This document shows, one piece after another, positions 1 through 6,805 of a stretch of 28,983 nucleotides of DNA; position 1 is the first letter of the stretch, and each line of letters begins with the position of its first letter. A program made the position numbers and the translations under genes. The DNA comes from an uncultured Clostridium sp. GTDB lineage: Bacteria > Bacillota > Clostridia > Oscillospirales > Acutalibacteraceae. The stretch is taken from positions 1 to 28,983 of the forward strand of contig CATZNW010000028.1 of NCBI GenBank assembly GCA_958422185.1. Reading direction: 5' to 3'. Below the pieces are notes generated by a model that saw nothing but the letters and a program-made list of their open reading frames with translations, was not told where the DNA came from and did not search any database.

Positions 1-86
1 ATTACTATGTCAGGGTAAGAGCCTGGAAAAACTTTAACGGCTCCACCGTTTACGGCGATTTTTCCAAGCCTGCGGCGGTAGACTGA
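1..86 (+). CDS. C-terminal end of a surface protein with a fibronectin-III-like repeat (partial, cut by window start)
   Basis: Reading from base 3 there is an open frame ending at TGA 84-86. It begins YYVRVRAWKNFNGSTVYG and closes with a short tail ending AVD. The pattern YYVRVRA...NG..VYG.FS is the last two beta strands of many fibronectin type III or related Ig-like modules at the end of secreted clostridial surface proteins. Only 27 residues are visible, so the rest of the protein, its export signal and its function cannot be judged. A strong terminator follows 60 bases later, consistent with the end of a transcription unit. Being in frame up to the window edge and matching a repeat motif is the only evidence. 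Confidence 0.55.
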   Translation, partial: YYVRVRAWKNFNGSTVYGDFSKPAAVD

Positions 87-145
87 TCCCTGCCCAAACA
101 GCATAATAAAAACCCCTCTGTGTGAGGGGGCCGATCAAAAAAGTC

Positions 146-173
146 GGAGCGGGCTGATGCCCGCTCCTTTTTT
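146..173 (+). terminator. Rho-independent terminator after the partial surface-protein gene
   Basis: A perfect 9-bp stem (GGAGCGGGC / GCCCGCTCC) with loop TGAT is followed by six T (168-173). A second small hairpin, CCCCTC-TGTGT-GAGGGG, lies just upstream at 113-129 without a T tract. Together they separate the upstream gene from the hydrogenase operon. Confidence 0.93.
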
Positions 174-519
174 CTGCGGCTATTGCCGTGTTTTACCACC
201 GGGGTGTTAGGTGGTGATAAAACAATGTTATTTTAGCACATTCATTTCTATAAATGTTAAAATATTCAAAACCACACATATTATACACAAAAACGCACAA
301 AATAAAATTTTTATACAAAATTCACCGTTATTTTGCATATAACGCAGCGTTTTGCGCCTTTTCCGGTGTATATACATTCTTATAGCTTCGTATGGTTGTG
401 CTAATTTGATAAAAAATTCACTTAATATTGAACTTTTTTATTTAAAAAGTATAGATTTTCATTAAATTTTATAGTAAAATAGAATTCAATTCGTTTTTAC
501 GAAGAACAGGGGGAGTTAC
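174..519 (+). promoter_or_regulatory. AT-rich leader with a candidate promoter for the hydrogenase operon
   Basis: No gene is visible here. The best sigma-A-like promoter is TTGAAC (428-433), 16 bases, TATAGA (450-455). A second -10-like element, TATAGT, lies at 470-475. Other structures are an imperfect hairpin made by ACCACC (195-200) and GGTGGT (210-215) flanked by T and A runs, and an 11-base palindrome AACGCAGCGTT at 341-351. A redox-responsive Rex site would be expected for such an operon in this group, but I could not find a convincing one. The ribosome binding site AGGGGGAG ends 5 bases before the hydC ATG. Confidence 0.45.
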
Positions 520-1038
520 ATGAAGCATATGCTTACGGACGAGACCCGCAGCCAGCGGGAGAAATTAAACAAAGTATTTGAGAAATATAAGGACACGCCG
601 GGAAAACTTATGCCTGTTTTGCAGGAGGCGCAGGATATTTACGGCTATCTGCCGTATGAGATCCAGCAAAGGATCTCTGAGGCGCTGAATATTTCAATTT
701 CGGATGTTTACGGCGTTGCATCCTTTTACAGTCAGTTTAATCTTACGCCGAAAGGCAAGCATCAGATATCCGTCTGTCTCGGCACTGCGTGCTATGTTAA
801 GGGCGCGAGCAAGGTACTTGAGCGTATAGAGGAAAAACTGGGCATAAAAAACGGCGAATGCACGGAGGACAGACTTTTTAGTATCGATTCCTGCCGCTGT
901 GTGGGCGCTTGCGGGCTTGCGCCTGTTATTATGATAGACGATGAAGTATACGGCAATCTTGATGTTGATAAGGTTGACGCTATCCTTGATATGTATATAG
1001 AAAACGAGAAGGGCGGTGAGTCTGATGACGATAAATGA
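520..1038 (+). CDS. hydC: NuoE-like [2Fe-2S] subunit of electron-bifurcating [FeFe]-hydrogenase (HydC)
   Basis: This 172-residue protein belongs to the 24-kDa/NuoE family. In HydABC hydrogenases that subunit carries one [2Fe-2S] cluster beside the flavin/NADH subunit in the cytoplasm. Residues 10-80 form the helical N-terminal part (QEAQDIYGYLP, YGVASFYSQF). Residues 83-165 are the thioredoxin-like ferredoxin domain with the four ligands C86-x4-C91 and C127-x3-C131 (CLGTAC, CVGAC). Length is typical. The ATG at 520 has a purine-rich AGGGGGAG site 5 bases upstream; an in-frame ATG at 529 is a weaker alternative. The gene overlaps the start of hydB by 14 bases, so translation is probably coupled. 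A NuoE homologue could belong to another NADH-linked enzyme, but the next two genes settle the assignment. Confidence 0.94.
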   Translation: MKHMLTDETRSQREKLNKVFEKYKDTPGKLMPVLQEAQDIYGYLPYEIQQRISEALNISISDVYGVASFYSQFNLTPKGKHQISVCLGTACYVKGASKVLERIEEKLGIKNGECTEDRLFSIDSCRCVGACGLAPVIMIDDEVYGNLDVDKVDAILDMYIENEKGGESDDDK

Positions 1039-2917
1039 GCTCAATGAAATACGGGACAGGAACAGAGATATCGTTCTTGTGCGCAAGCTTGCCGCATCCG
1101 AAAGTGAAAAGCTGGAAAAGAAAACGCAATACAGAAAGCAGGTGCTTGTGTGCGGCGGCACGGGGTGTACCTCGTCAGGCTCAAAAAAGGTGCTTAAGGC
1201 GCTGAATAAAGAACTTCAAAAGCAGGGGATAGATGATGTCCTTGTGGTAAGAACAGGTTGTTTCGGGCTGTGTTCGCTCGGACCGATCATGATAGTCTAT
1301 CCGGAGGGTTCGTTTTACAGCAGGGTCACTGCGCAGGAGATCCCCGAAATAGTTGATGGGCATCTGAAAAAAGGCGGCAAGCCGATCAATAAATATCTGT
1401 ATCCGGAAACAGTACATAAGGACGGCAGCACCATACCGCTTGCCGAAACTCCGTTTTATAAAAAACAGATGCGTATTGCCCTGCGCAACTGTGGAATGAT
1501 CGACCCTGAAAATATTGAGGAGGCGATCGGCGCCAACGCGTATCAGGCTTTGGCGAAAGTGCTGACTCAAATGACGCCGCAGCAGGTCATAGACGAACTG
1601 CTTGAGGCAGGCCTCAGGGGCAGGGGCGGCGCAGGTTTCCCGACGGGGCACAAATGGTCTTTTGCCATGGCGCAGGATAACGATGTGAAATACGTTTGCT
1701 GCAATGCGGACGAGGGTGACCCCGGCGCGTTTATGGACCGTTCCGTTCTTGAGGGTGATCCCCACGCCGTTATAGAGGCTATGGCGATCGCCGGGTACAC
1801 TATCGGCGCAAAACAGGGTTATGTTTATGTCCGTGCGGAATATCCCATTGCCGTTTCAAGACTCAGGATTGCCATTCAGCAGGCGAGGGAACACGGCCTG
1901 CTCGGCAAAAATATTTTAGGCACGGATTTTGAATTTGATATTGATATCAGGCTCGGCGCGGGCGCTTTTGTCTGCGGCGAGGAAACGGCTCTTATGACCT
2001 CTATTGAGGGAAACAGGGGCGAGCCGCGCCCAAGGCCGCCTTATCCCGCTGTTAAAGGCCTTTTCGGCAAGCCCACCATTCTCAATAATGTTGAAACTTA
2101 CGCAAACGTTGCGCCTATAATCCTGCGCGGAGCGAAATGGTATTCTTCAATAGGTACAGAAAAATCAAAGGGAACAAAAGTGTTTGCCCTCGGCGGTAAG
2201 ATCAATAACGTGGGCCTTGTTGAAGTGCCCATGGGCACAACTATCCGTGAGATTGTTGAAGAGATTGGCGGCGGTGTGCCGAACGGCAAAAAATTTAAGG
2301 CGGCGCAGACGGGCGGCCCGTCCGGAGGATGCATCAGCGCGGATTATATGGATGTTCCCATTGATTATGACAACCTTATTGAAATAGGATCCATGATGGG
2401 TTCAGGCGGAATGATCATACTTGACGAAGATACCTGTATGGTGGATCTTGCCAAATTTTATCTTGAATTCACGGTTGACGAAAGCTGCGGAAAATGCACG
2501 CCGTGTCGCATAGGTACCAGAAAACTACTGGATTACCTAACAAGAATAACGGACGGCACTGCCACCGTTGAGGATCTTGACAAGATAAAAGAACTCTCAA
2601 ATCATATGAAGAATTCCTCTCTCTGCGCTTTGGGGCAGACGGCGGCAAATCCCATTCTTTCCACCCTTAACGCGTTCGGCGAGGAATATCTTGAGCATAT
2701 TAAAAGCAAACGCTGCCCCGCCCATGTGTGCACAGCGCTGCTCTCTTTCACGATCAACCCTGAAAAATGCCGCGGCTGCACGCTTTGCGCCCGCAACTGC
2801 CCCGTAGGCGCGATAACGGGCAATGTGCGCGAGCCGCATACGATAGATCCGGAAAAGTGTATCAAATGCGGCCTTTGTATGAGTAACTGCCACTTTGAGG
2901 CAATTGAAAAGAGATAA
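1025..2917 (+). CDS. hydB: NuoF-like NADH/FMN subunit of electron-bifurcating [FeFe]-hydrogenase (HydB)
   Basis: This subunit binds FMN and NAD(H) and is the site where electrons from NADH and ferredoxin are combined in HydABC enzymes. From the ATG at 1025 the protein has 630 residues. An N-terminal thioredoxin-like [2Fe-2S] domain has C43, C48, C79 and C83. The 51-kDa core carries GRGGAGFPTGHKW (about 199-211) and NADEGDPGAF (about 227-236). A [4Fe-4S] site has C488, C491, C494 (CGKCTPCR) and C534. A C-terminal 2x[4Fe-4S] ferredoxin domain has two C-x2-C-x2-C-x3-C motifs (CRGCTLCARNC and CIKCGLCMSNC). An extra Cys pair (CPAHVC, about 564-569) lies between core and ferredoxin; I infer a metal site. 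An in-frame GTG at 1016 is possible, but GGTGAG (1015-1020) serves the ATG better. Confidence 0.95.
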   Translation: MTINELNEIRDRNRDIVLVRKLAASESEKLEKKTQYRKQVLVCGGTGCTSSGSKKVLKALNKELQKQGIDDVLVVRTGCFGLCSLGPIMIVYPEGSFYSRVTAQEIPEIVDGHLKKGGKPINKYLYPETVHKDGSTIPLAETPFYKKQMRIALRNCGMIDPENIEEAIGANAYQALAKVLTQMTPQQVIDELLEAGLRGRGGAGFPTGHKWSFAMAQDNDVKYVCCNADEGDPGAFMDRSVLEGDPHAVIEAMAIAGYTIGAKQGYVYVRAEYPIAVSRLRIAIQQAREHGLLGKNILGTDFEFDIDIRLGAGAFVCGEETALMTSIEGNRGEPRPRPPYPAVKGLFGKPTILNNVETYANVAPIILRGAKWYSSIGTEKSKGTKVFALGGKINNVGLVEVPMGTTIREIVEEIGGGVPNGKKFKAAQTGGPSGGCISADYMDVPIDYDNLIEIGSMMGSGGMIILDEDTCMVDLAKFYLEFTVDESCGKCTPCRIGTRKLLDYLTRITDGTATVEDLDKIKELSNHMKNSSLCALGQTAANPILSTLNAFGEEYLEHIKSKRCPAHVCTALLSFTINPEKCRGCTLCARNCPVGAITGNVREPHTIDPEKCIKCGLCMSNCHFEAIEKR

Positions 2918-2930
2918 GGGGGCGACGAAT

Positions 2931-4646
2931 ATGGTTAAACTTAAAATTAACGGAATACCCGTTGAAGCAGAAGAAGGCACAACTATCATCGAAGCCGCAA
3001 GGCTTGCGGGGATAGATATACCGTCGCTCTGCTATTTAAAAGATATAAACTGCATAGGATCATGCCGCGTGTGCGTTGTTGAGGTAAAGGGCGCAAGAAG
3101 CCTGGTTGCCTCCTGTGTTTATCCTGTTGAAGAGGGGCTTGAGGTATGGACCAATACGCCGAAAGTGCGTCAGTCAAGGCAGACGACTCTGGAACTTCTG
3201 CTTTCAGAACACCATAAAAAATGTCTTTCCTGCGTTCGCTCAGAGCGCTGCGAACTCCAAAAACTATGCAAGGATTACGGCGTTGATGAGGACAGATTCC
3301 CCGATACGGATAAACTTCAGGAGATAGATTATTCATCTTCATATCTTGTAAGGGACAACAATAAATGCATACACTGCATGCGCTGTACCGCAATGTGCCA
3401 TAAGCAGACGGTGGGCGTTATCGGTCCCAGAAACAGGGGGCATAATAAAACCATAGGCTGCGCGTTTGATATTCCGCTCCAGGAAACTTCCTGCGTGGGC
3501 TGCGGTCAGTGCGTTGTTTCCTGCCCCGTAGGCGCGCTGTATGAAAAAACAAGCGTTCCCGATGTGTGGGAGGCTATTGCGGATCCTGATAAAAAGGTCG
3601 TATTCTTCACTGCTCCCGCTATCCGCGCCACGCTCGGCGAGGAATTTGACCTGCCTATCGGCACGAATGTGGAAAAGAAACTGCCCGGCGCTATAAGAAG
3701 GCTCGGCGCGGACGCTGTTTTTGATATGGACGTAACTGCCGATCTGACTATTCTTGAAGAGGCAAATGAACTTGTGGACAGGATCAAAAACAAAAAGCCG
3801 CTGCCGATGTTCACTTCATGCTGCCCGGGCTGGGTGAAGTTTGCGGAGCATAATTTCCATTCGTTGCTGCCGAATCTTTCCACCTGCAAATCGCCGCAGC
3901 AGATGTTCGGCGCGCTGCTCAAAACCTATTATTGCGAAAAGAACAATATAAGGCCGGAGGATCTTTATGTTGTTTCCGTAATACCGTGCACGGCAAAGAA
4001 GTATGAGATAACCCGCCCCGAAATGGAAGGCGATGTCAACGCGGCGATAACGACCCGTGAACTTGCCCAGATGATCAGCGGCGCGGCAATCAATTTCAAC
4101 GCCCTTAAAGACGAGGAATTTGATTCACCGTTTGACGTTGCCAGCGGCGCGGGCGTTATCTTCGGCGCAACGGGCGGCGTTATGGAAGCGGCGCTGAGAA
4201 CGGCTGCGAATATTCTTGACGGTGATTTTAAACTTGTTGATTTCAGCGAGGTACGAGGAGTAAACGGCATAAGGACTGCAACTTATAATGTTGCGGGCAT
4301 GGAAATAAAAGTTGCCGCCGCAAGCGGGCTTGCAGACGCACGAAAACTTTGCGAAGAAGTTGAAAGCGGCAAATCGCCCTATCAGTTTATAGAGATCATG
4401 GCGTGCCCCGGCGGGTGCATAAACGGAGGCGGTCAGCCTATTCAGAGGGACGCAACCAGAAATACGGTTCCCATAAAAGAACTTCGCGCAAAGGCGCTTT
4501 ATGATGAGGATAAGGCGCTCAAAATAAGGCGTTCGCATGATTCGCCGGTTATCGAAAGGCTTTATAAAGAGTATTTCGGCAAGCCAAACAGCGAAAAGGC
4601 GCATCATCTGCTGCATACAACTTATACTCCAAGGGATAAATTTTAA
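2931..4646 (+). CDS. hydA: Catalytic [FeFe]-hydrogenase subunit with H-cluster (HydA)
   Basis: This enzyme reduces protons to H2 (reversibly) at a 2Fe-[4Fe-4S] H-cluster. The ATG at 2931 follows AAGGGGG with 8-base spacing and gives 571 residues. Domains: plant-type [2Fe-2S] (C34, C45, C48, C62); a His-ligated [4Fe-4S] site (H94-x3-C98-x2-C101-x5-C107); two ferredoxin [4Fe-4S] motifs (C146/149/152/156 and C188/191/194/198); then the H-cluster domain. Signature L1 is TSCCPGW (C297 for proton transfer, C298 a ligand), L2 is PCTAKKYE (C353) and L3 is ACPGGCINGGGQP (C492, C496). Length and layout match the monomeric clostridial enzyme CpI. It lacks the extra C-terminal cluster domain of the longer Thermotoga HydA. 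Co-transcription with hydC and hydB indicates an NADH-plus-ferredoxin enzyme. Maturases HydE/F/G are not in the window. Confidence 0.97.
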   Translation: MVKLKINGIPVEAEEGTTIIEAARLAGIDIPSLCYLKDINCIGSCRVCVVEVKGARSLVASCVYPVEEGLEVWTNTPKVRQSRQTTLELLLSEHHKKCLSCVRSERCELQKLCKDYGVDEDRFPDTDKLQEIDYSSSYLVRDNNKCIHCMRCTAMCHKQTVGVIGPRNRGHNKTIGCAFDIPLQETSCVGCGQCVVSCPVGALYEKTSVPDVWEAIADPDKKVVFFTAPAIRATLGEEFDLPIGTNVEKKLPGAIRRLGADAVFDMDVTADLTILEEANELVDRIKNKKPLPMFTSCCPGWVKFAEHNFHSLLPNLSTCKSPQQMFGALLKTYYCEKNNIRPEDLYVVSVIPCTAKKYEITRPEMEGDVNAAITTRELAQMISGAAINFNALKDEEFDSPFDVASGAGVIFGATGGVMEAALRTAANILDGDFKLVDFSEVRGVNGIRTATYNVAGMEIKVAAASGLADARKLCEEVESGKSPYQFIEIMACPGGCINGGGQPIQRDATRNTVPIKELRAKALYDEDKALKIRRSHDSPVIERLYKEYFGKPNSEKAHHLLHTTYTPRDKF

Positions 4647-4664
4647 ATAACTGATCTTAACAGG

Positions 4665-4702
4665 CAGGCTGAAGAGCAAAATGCTTTTCAGCCTGTTTTT
4701 TT
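4665..4702 (+). terminator. Terminator of the hydCBA operon
   Basis: A 9-bp stem, CAGGCTGAA / TTCAGCCTG, has a loop that can itself pair AGC with GCT. Seven T follow (4696-4702). It starts 18 bases after the hydA stop. Confidence 0.9.
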
Positions 4703-4709
4703 AAAAAAA

Positions 4710-4743
4710 TGTGACCTTTTTGCCCTTACGGTTGTGTTATAGG
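4710..4743 (+). promoter_or_regulatory. Candidate ECF-type promoter upstream of the sigma factor gene
   Basis: TGTGACCTTTTT (4710-4721) followed by CGGTT (4729-4733) and TTATAGG (4737-4743) resembles the -35 AAC/ACC-plus-T-run and CG-containing -10 of extracytoplasmic-function promoters. The spacing is shorter than the usual one. No good sigma-A promoter is seen between the hydA terminator and the gene. ECF factors commonly activate their own operon, so an autoregulated promoter is the likely reading, but the assignment is inference. Confidence 0.35.
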
Positions 4744-4817
4744 TGAAAGGCGGTAACGGGACCCGTGCTTTTTCAATTCGTTTTACAGATATTCACCGCG
4801 CTTGAAAGGAGGAAGAA

Positions 4818-5309
4818 ATGGAAAAGGAAATGACAGAAGAGATATTCAGGAAAAAATATGAAAAATATTCGAAACTGCTTTTCAGAATAGCGTTTCTTCA
4901 CCTCGGCAGTGCCCATGACGCGGAAGATGTTTTGCAAAATGTTTTTATCAAACTGCTTTATTCATCGCCGGAATTTAAGGATGAGGAACACGAAAAAGCA
5001 TGGCTTATCCGTGTAACCCAGAATCACTGCAAAAACGCTGTAAAGATCCGCTCAAGGCAGTACGCCGAATTCAATGAAGAAATTGCCGCGGATAAAGAGC
5101 ATGATCTTTCGGCGGCGCTTGATATAAGCATGAAGATAAGATCCCTGCCCGCAAGTTATAAGACTGCGATATTTCTTTGCTATTATGAGGATATGTCCGT
5201 AAAAGAAATAGCAAAGGTGCTTAAGATCAGTCAGTCGGCTGTAAAGATGCGGCTGAAAAGGGGCAGGGAAATGCTAAGGCAGGAACTGGAGGAGTACAGG
5301 TATGAATGA
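4818..5309 (+). CDS. ECF-family RNA polymerase sigma factor
   Basis: This 163-residue protein has the two-domain layout of group 4 sigma factors. Region 2 (about 14-80) includes DAEDVLQNVFIKL (34-46) and AWLIRVTQNHCKN. A short linker leads to region 4 (about 108-157), whose helix-turn-helix MSVKEIAKVLKISQSAVK recognises the -35 element. AAAGGAGG lies 5 bases before the ATG. It overlaps the next gene, a predicted membrane anti-sigma factor, by 8 bases, the usual arrangement for a sigma kept inactive at the membrane until an envelope signal arrives. The regulon is unknown. The first gene downstream of its terminator is the start of the phage-derived unit, which makes that unit a candidate target. 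Confidence 0.95.
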   Translation: MEKEMTEEIFRKKYEKYSKLLFRIAFLHLGSAHDAEDVLQNVFIKLLYSSPEFKDEEHEKAWLIRVTQNHCKNAVKIRSRQYAEFNEEIAADKEHDLSAALDISMKIRSLPASYKTAIFLCYYEDMSVKEIAKVLKISQSAVKMRLKRGREMLRQELEEYRYE

Positions 5310-6324
5310 TACAAAATTTAAAGATGCGTTTAACGCCGTGAGTCCGGACGCTTATATGAAATCAAGAATATGGGAAAATATAAAGGATAAAAAGAAAAAG
5401 CGGTTTCCGCTGAAAGCCGTTATCAGTTGCGCGCTGGCTTTTGCGGTAGTTGCAGCCGGCGCGGGCGGAATATATTATAAAAATATCTTTACCGACCGCC
5501 CGTTTTCAGTAATGGTGGTATCGGCTTCGGATGAGATTACAAACAGCGCCGAACTCAGCGAAAATGCGGTGGCAATGCCGCAGATAAAAATAGATTCATA
5601 TACCGGCAGCCCCGTTGTTACCGCCGATTACGCAACAGGCGGATTTGCCGTAAAAGGCGATGGTATAGATTATATTCAGTATAAAAGCAAAAACGGATAT
5701 TTTCTGTATTACGATTATCTTAAAGTGATATATGATACCGTTAACGGCAATTATTATACGGCGGTAATTCCCGTTTCGGATGACGACGCTGAAAAAATAA
5801 ACGATTTTCTTAATAAAGTTGGGGATGATTACTTGTTAAACACAGAAAATTCCGCTTTGGAAAATTATATGAAAACACATGACCTTTCCGAGTACTTTGG
5901 GGAAAGCGCCGTTGACCTGAGCGATTATTCGGTTGAATTTACAAAATGTTCGGATATTATTGGTTATGAAAACGAGCCGGGCTATGCGTTTTTCGTTGTT
6001 GATTATGAAAAAGACAACACTTATCGCAGCGGAACGGGTCCTGTGTTTGACGGCGTTGATACGCTTACTGTTCAGATATATGATGTTCCGCAGGATGAAC
6101 TTCAAAAATTCTATACGGCGGAAGATATTTTGAATTTGTCAAGTGTTTATTACCAACCTGAAAAAGCAGTGGATACTCTGCTTGACGACCCGGATACGGA
6201 CAAAAGCGAACTGCCTGTTGACGAAGTGACGATTACCGTTACTTTTAAGGACGGCAAAAAGGCAAGAAAAACGATCCGTATTTCATTTAATGAAGACGGC
6301 GTTGCGCAGTTTGTTATGAAGTGA
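5302..6324 (+). CDS. Predicted transmembrane anti-sigma factor
   Basis: The 340-residue protein has a short charged cytoplasmic N-terminus (1-34: KDAFNAVSPDAYMKSRIWENI, then a Lys-rich stretch). One membrane helix spans about 36-58 (AVISCALAFAVVAAGAGG), and a roughly 280-residue extracytoplasmic domain follows. This is the layout of one-pass anti-sigma factors partnered with ECF sigmas. The N-terminal segment resembles the short cytoplasmic helix that binds the sigma. The outer domain is acidic and Tyr/Asp-rich and ends in a beta-type segment (ITVTFKDGKKARKTIRISF). I do not recognise its family, and no zinc-binding HxxxCxxC motif is present. GGAGGAG lies 6 bases before the ATG, inside the sigma gene, so the pair is probably co-translated. 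Confidence 0.82.
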   Translation: MNDTKFKDAFNAVSPDAYMKSRIWENIKDKKKKRFPLKAVISCALAFAVVAAGAGGIYYKNIFTDRPFSVMVVSASDEITNSAELSENAVAMPQIKIDSYTGSPVVTADYATGGFAVKGDGIDYIQYKSKNGYFLYYDYLKVIYDTVNGNYYTAVIPVSDDDAEKINDFLNKVGDDYLLNTENSALENYMKTHDLSEYFGESAVDLSDYSVEFTKCSDIIGYENEPGYAFFVVDYEKDNTYRSGTGPVFDGVDTLTVQIYDVPQDELQKFYTAEDILNLSSVYYQPEKAVDTLLDDPDTDKSELPVDEVTITVTFKDGKKARKTIRISFNEDGVAQFVMK

Positions 6325-6348
6325 ATGAAAGAAATATATGTTTTTACG

Positions 6349-6375
6349 GCGGCTGATCTCAGCCGCTGTTTTTTT
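6349..6375 (+). terminator. Terminator of the sigma/anti-sigma operon
   Basis: A 7-bp stem, GCGGCTG / CAGCCGC, with loop ATCT is followed after TG by seven T (6369-6375). It separates the ECF operon from the phage-derived unit. Confidence 0.92.
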
Positions 6376-6380
6376 ATTTT

Positions 6381-6448
6381 TTGAAAGATATAGCCTTTTT
6401 ATGCTATGAAACCTATGTTTTCCGCTATAAGGGTGAAAGGGCCTTTCA
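6381..6448 (+). promoter_or_regulatory. Candidate promoter and operator-like palindrome for the phage-derived operon
   Basis: TTGAAA (6381-6386), 18 bases, then TATGAA (6405-6410) preceded by an extended -10 TG (6402-6403). The predicted start would be near 6417. A 15-base palindrome TGAAAGGGCCTTTCA (6434-6448; 7-bp arms, single-base centre) lies between that start and the ribosome binding site, where a repressor or an RNA hairpin could act. This is the only plausible promoter for the 10.6-kb unit. No phage repressor gene is in the window. Confidence 0.45.
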
Positions 6449-6469
6449 AAACTGCAAACGGAGGCGAAT

Positions 6470-6805
6470 ATGGGAAGACGAAAAAAGAAGACCCCTCGCG
6501 AGGAGATATGCGACGGTTTCCGGCAACTTGCTTTCGGCACCGTGCAGGACGCTGTTGCGCTTCTTTTTGCCGGGGAGGATGAAATCCTTGAAAAACTGCC
6601 CGAATATAATCTTTTTAATATCAGCGAGATAAAAAGGCCGAGAGGCGGCGGTATGGAGATAAAGTTTTTTGACCGTATCAGGGCGCTTGAAAAGCTCTGG
6701 GAATTTTCCCAAACGGGATCTTCGGAGCCGTTTAGTTTTTACCGCGCGCTTGAAGAGGGCGCAAAAAATGCCGCCGCCGTTCTGAGTGAGGACAATGGCG
6801 AGTAA
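6470..6805 (+). CDS. Short terminase small subunit-like protein
   Basis: At 111 residues this is roughly half the usual length of PBSX/XtmA-type small terminases. Its middle part (EIKRPRGGGMEIKFFDRIRA, about 53-72) matches the conserved C-terminal segment of that family (usually ...G.EIKLYDKLKALE.L). The N-terminal helix-turn-helix that reads the packaging site is not visible: only a basic start (GRRKKKTPREE) precedes a helical stretch. The family is known to form a ring that regulates the large terminase and selects DNA. Loss of the DNA-reading domain would favour non-specific packaging, which is inference. GGAGG lies 5 bases before the ATG, and the stop overlaps the large-subunit start by 11 bases. 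Confidence 0.72.
   Translation: MGRRKKKTPREEICDGFRQLAFGTVQDAVALLFAGEDEILEKLPEYNLFNISEIKRPRGGGMEIKFFDRIRALEKLWEFSQTGSSEPFSFYRALEEGAKNAAAVLSEDNGE

Noticed and set aside
174..519. Rex-type redox operator before the hydrogenase operon
   Set aside because: It is expected from biology, but no TTGTTAA-type inverted repeat of the right spacing was found. TTGTG and TTCAC fragments near 394-421 do not form the palindrome.
5302..6324. Zinc-binding anti-sigma (ZAS-type) classification
   Set aside because: The HxxxCxxC signature is absent from the N-terminal cytoplasmic part; only the general one-pass anti-sigma layout is supported.
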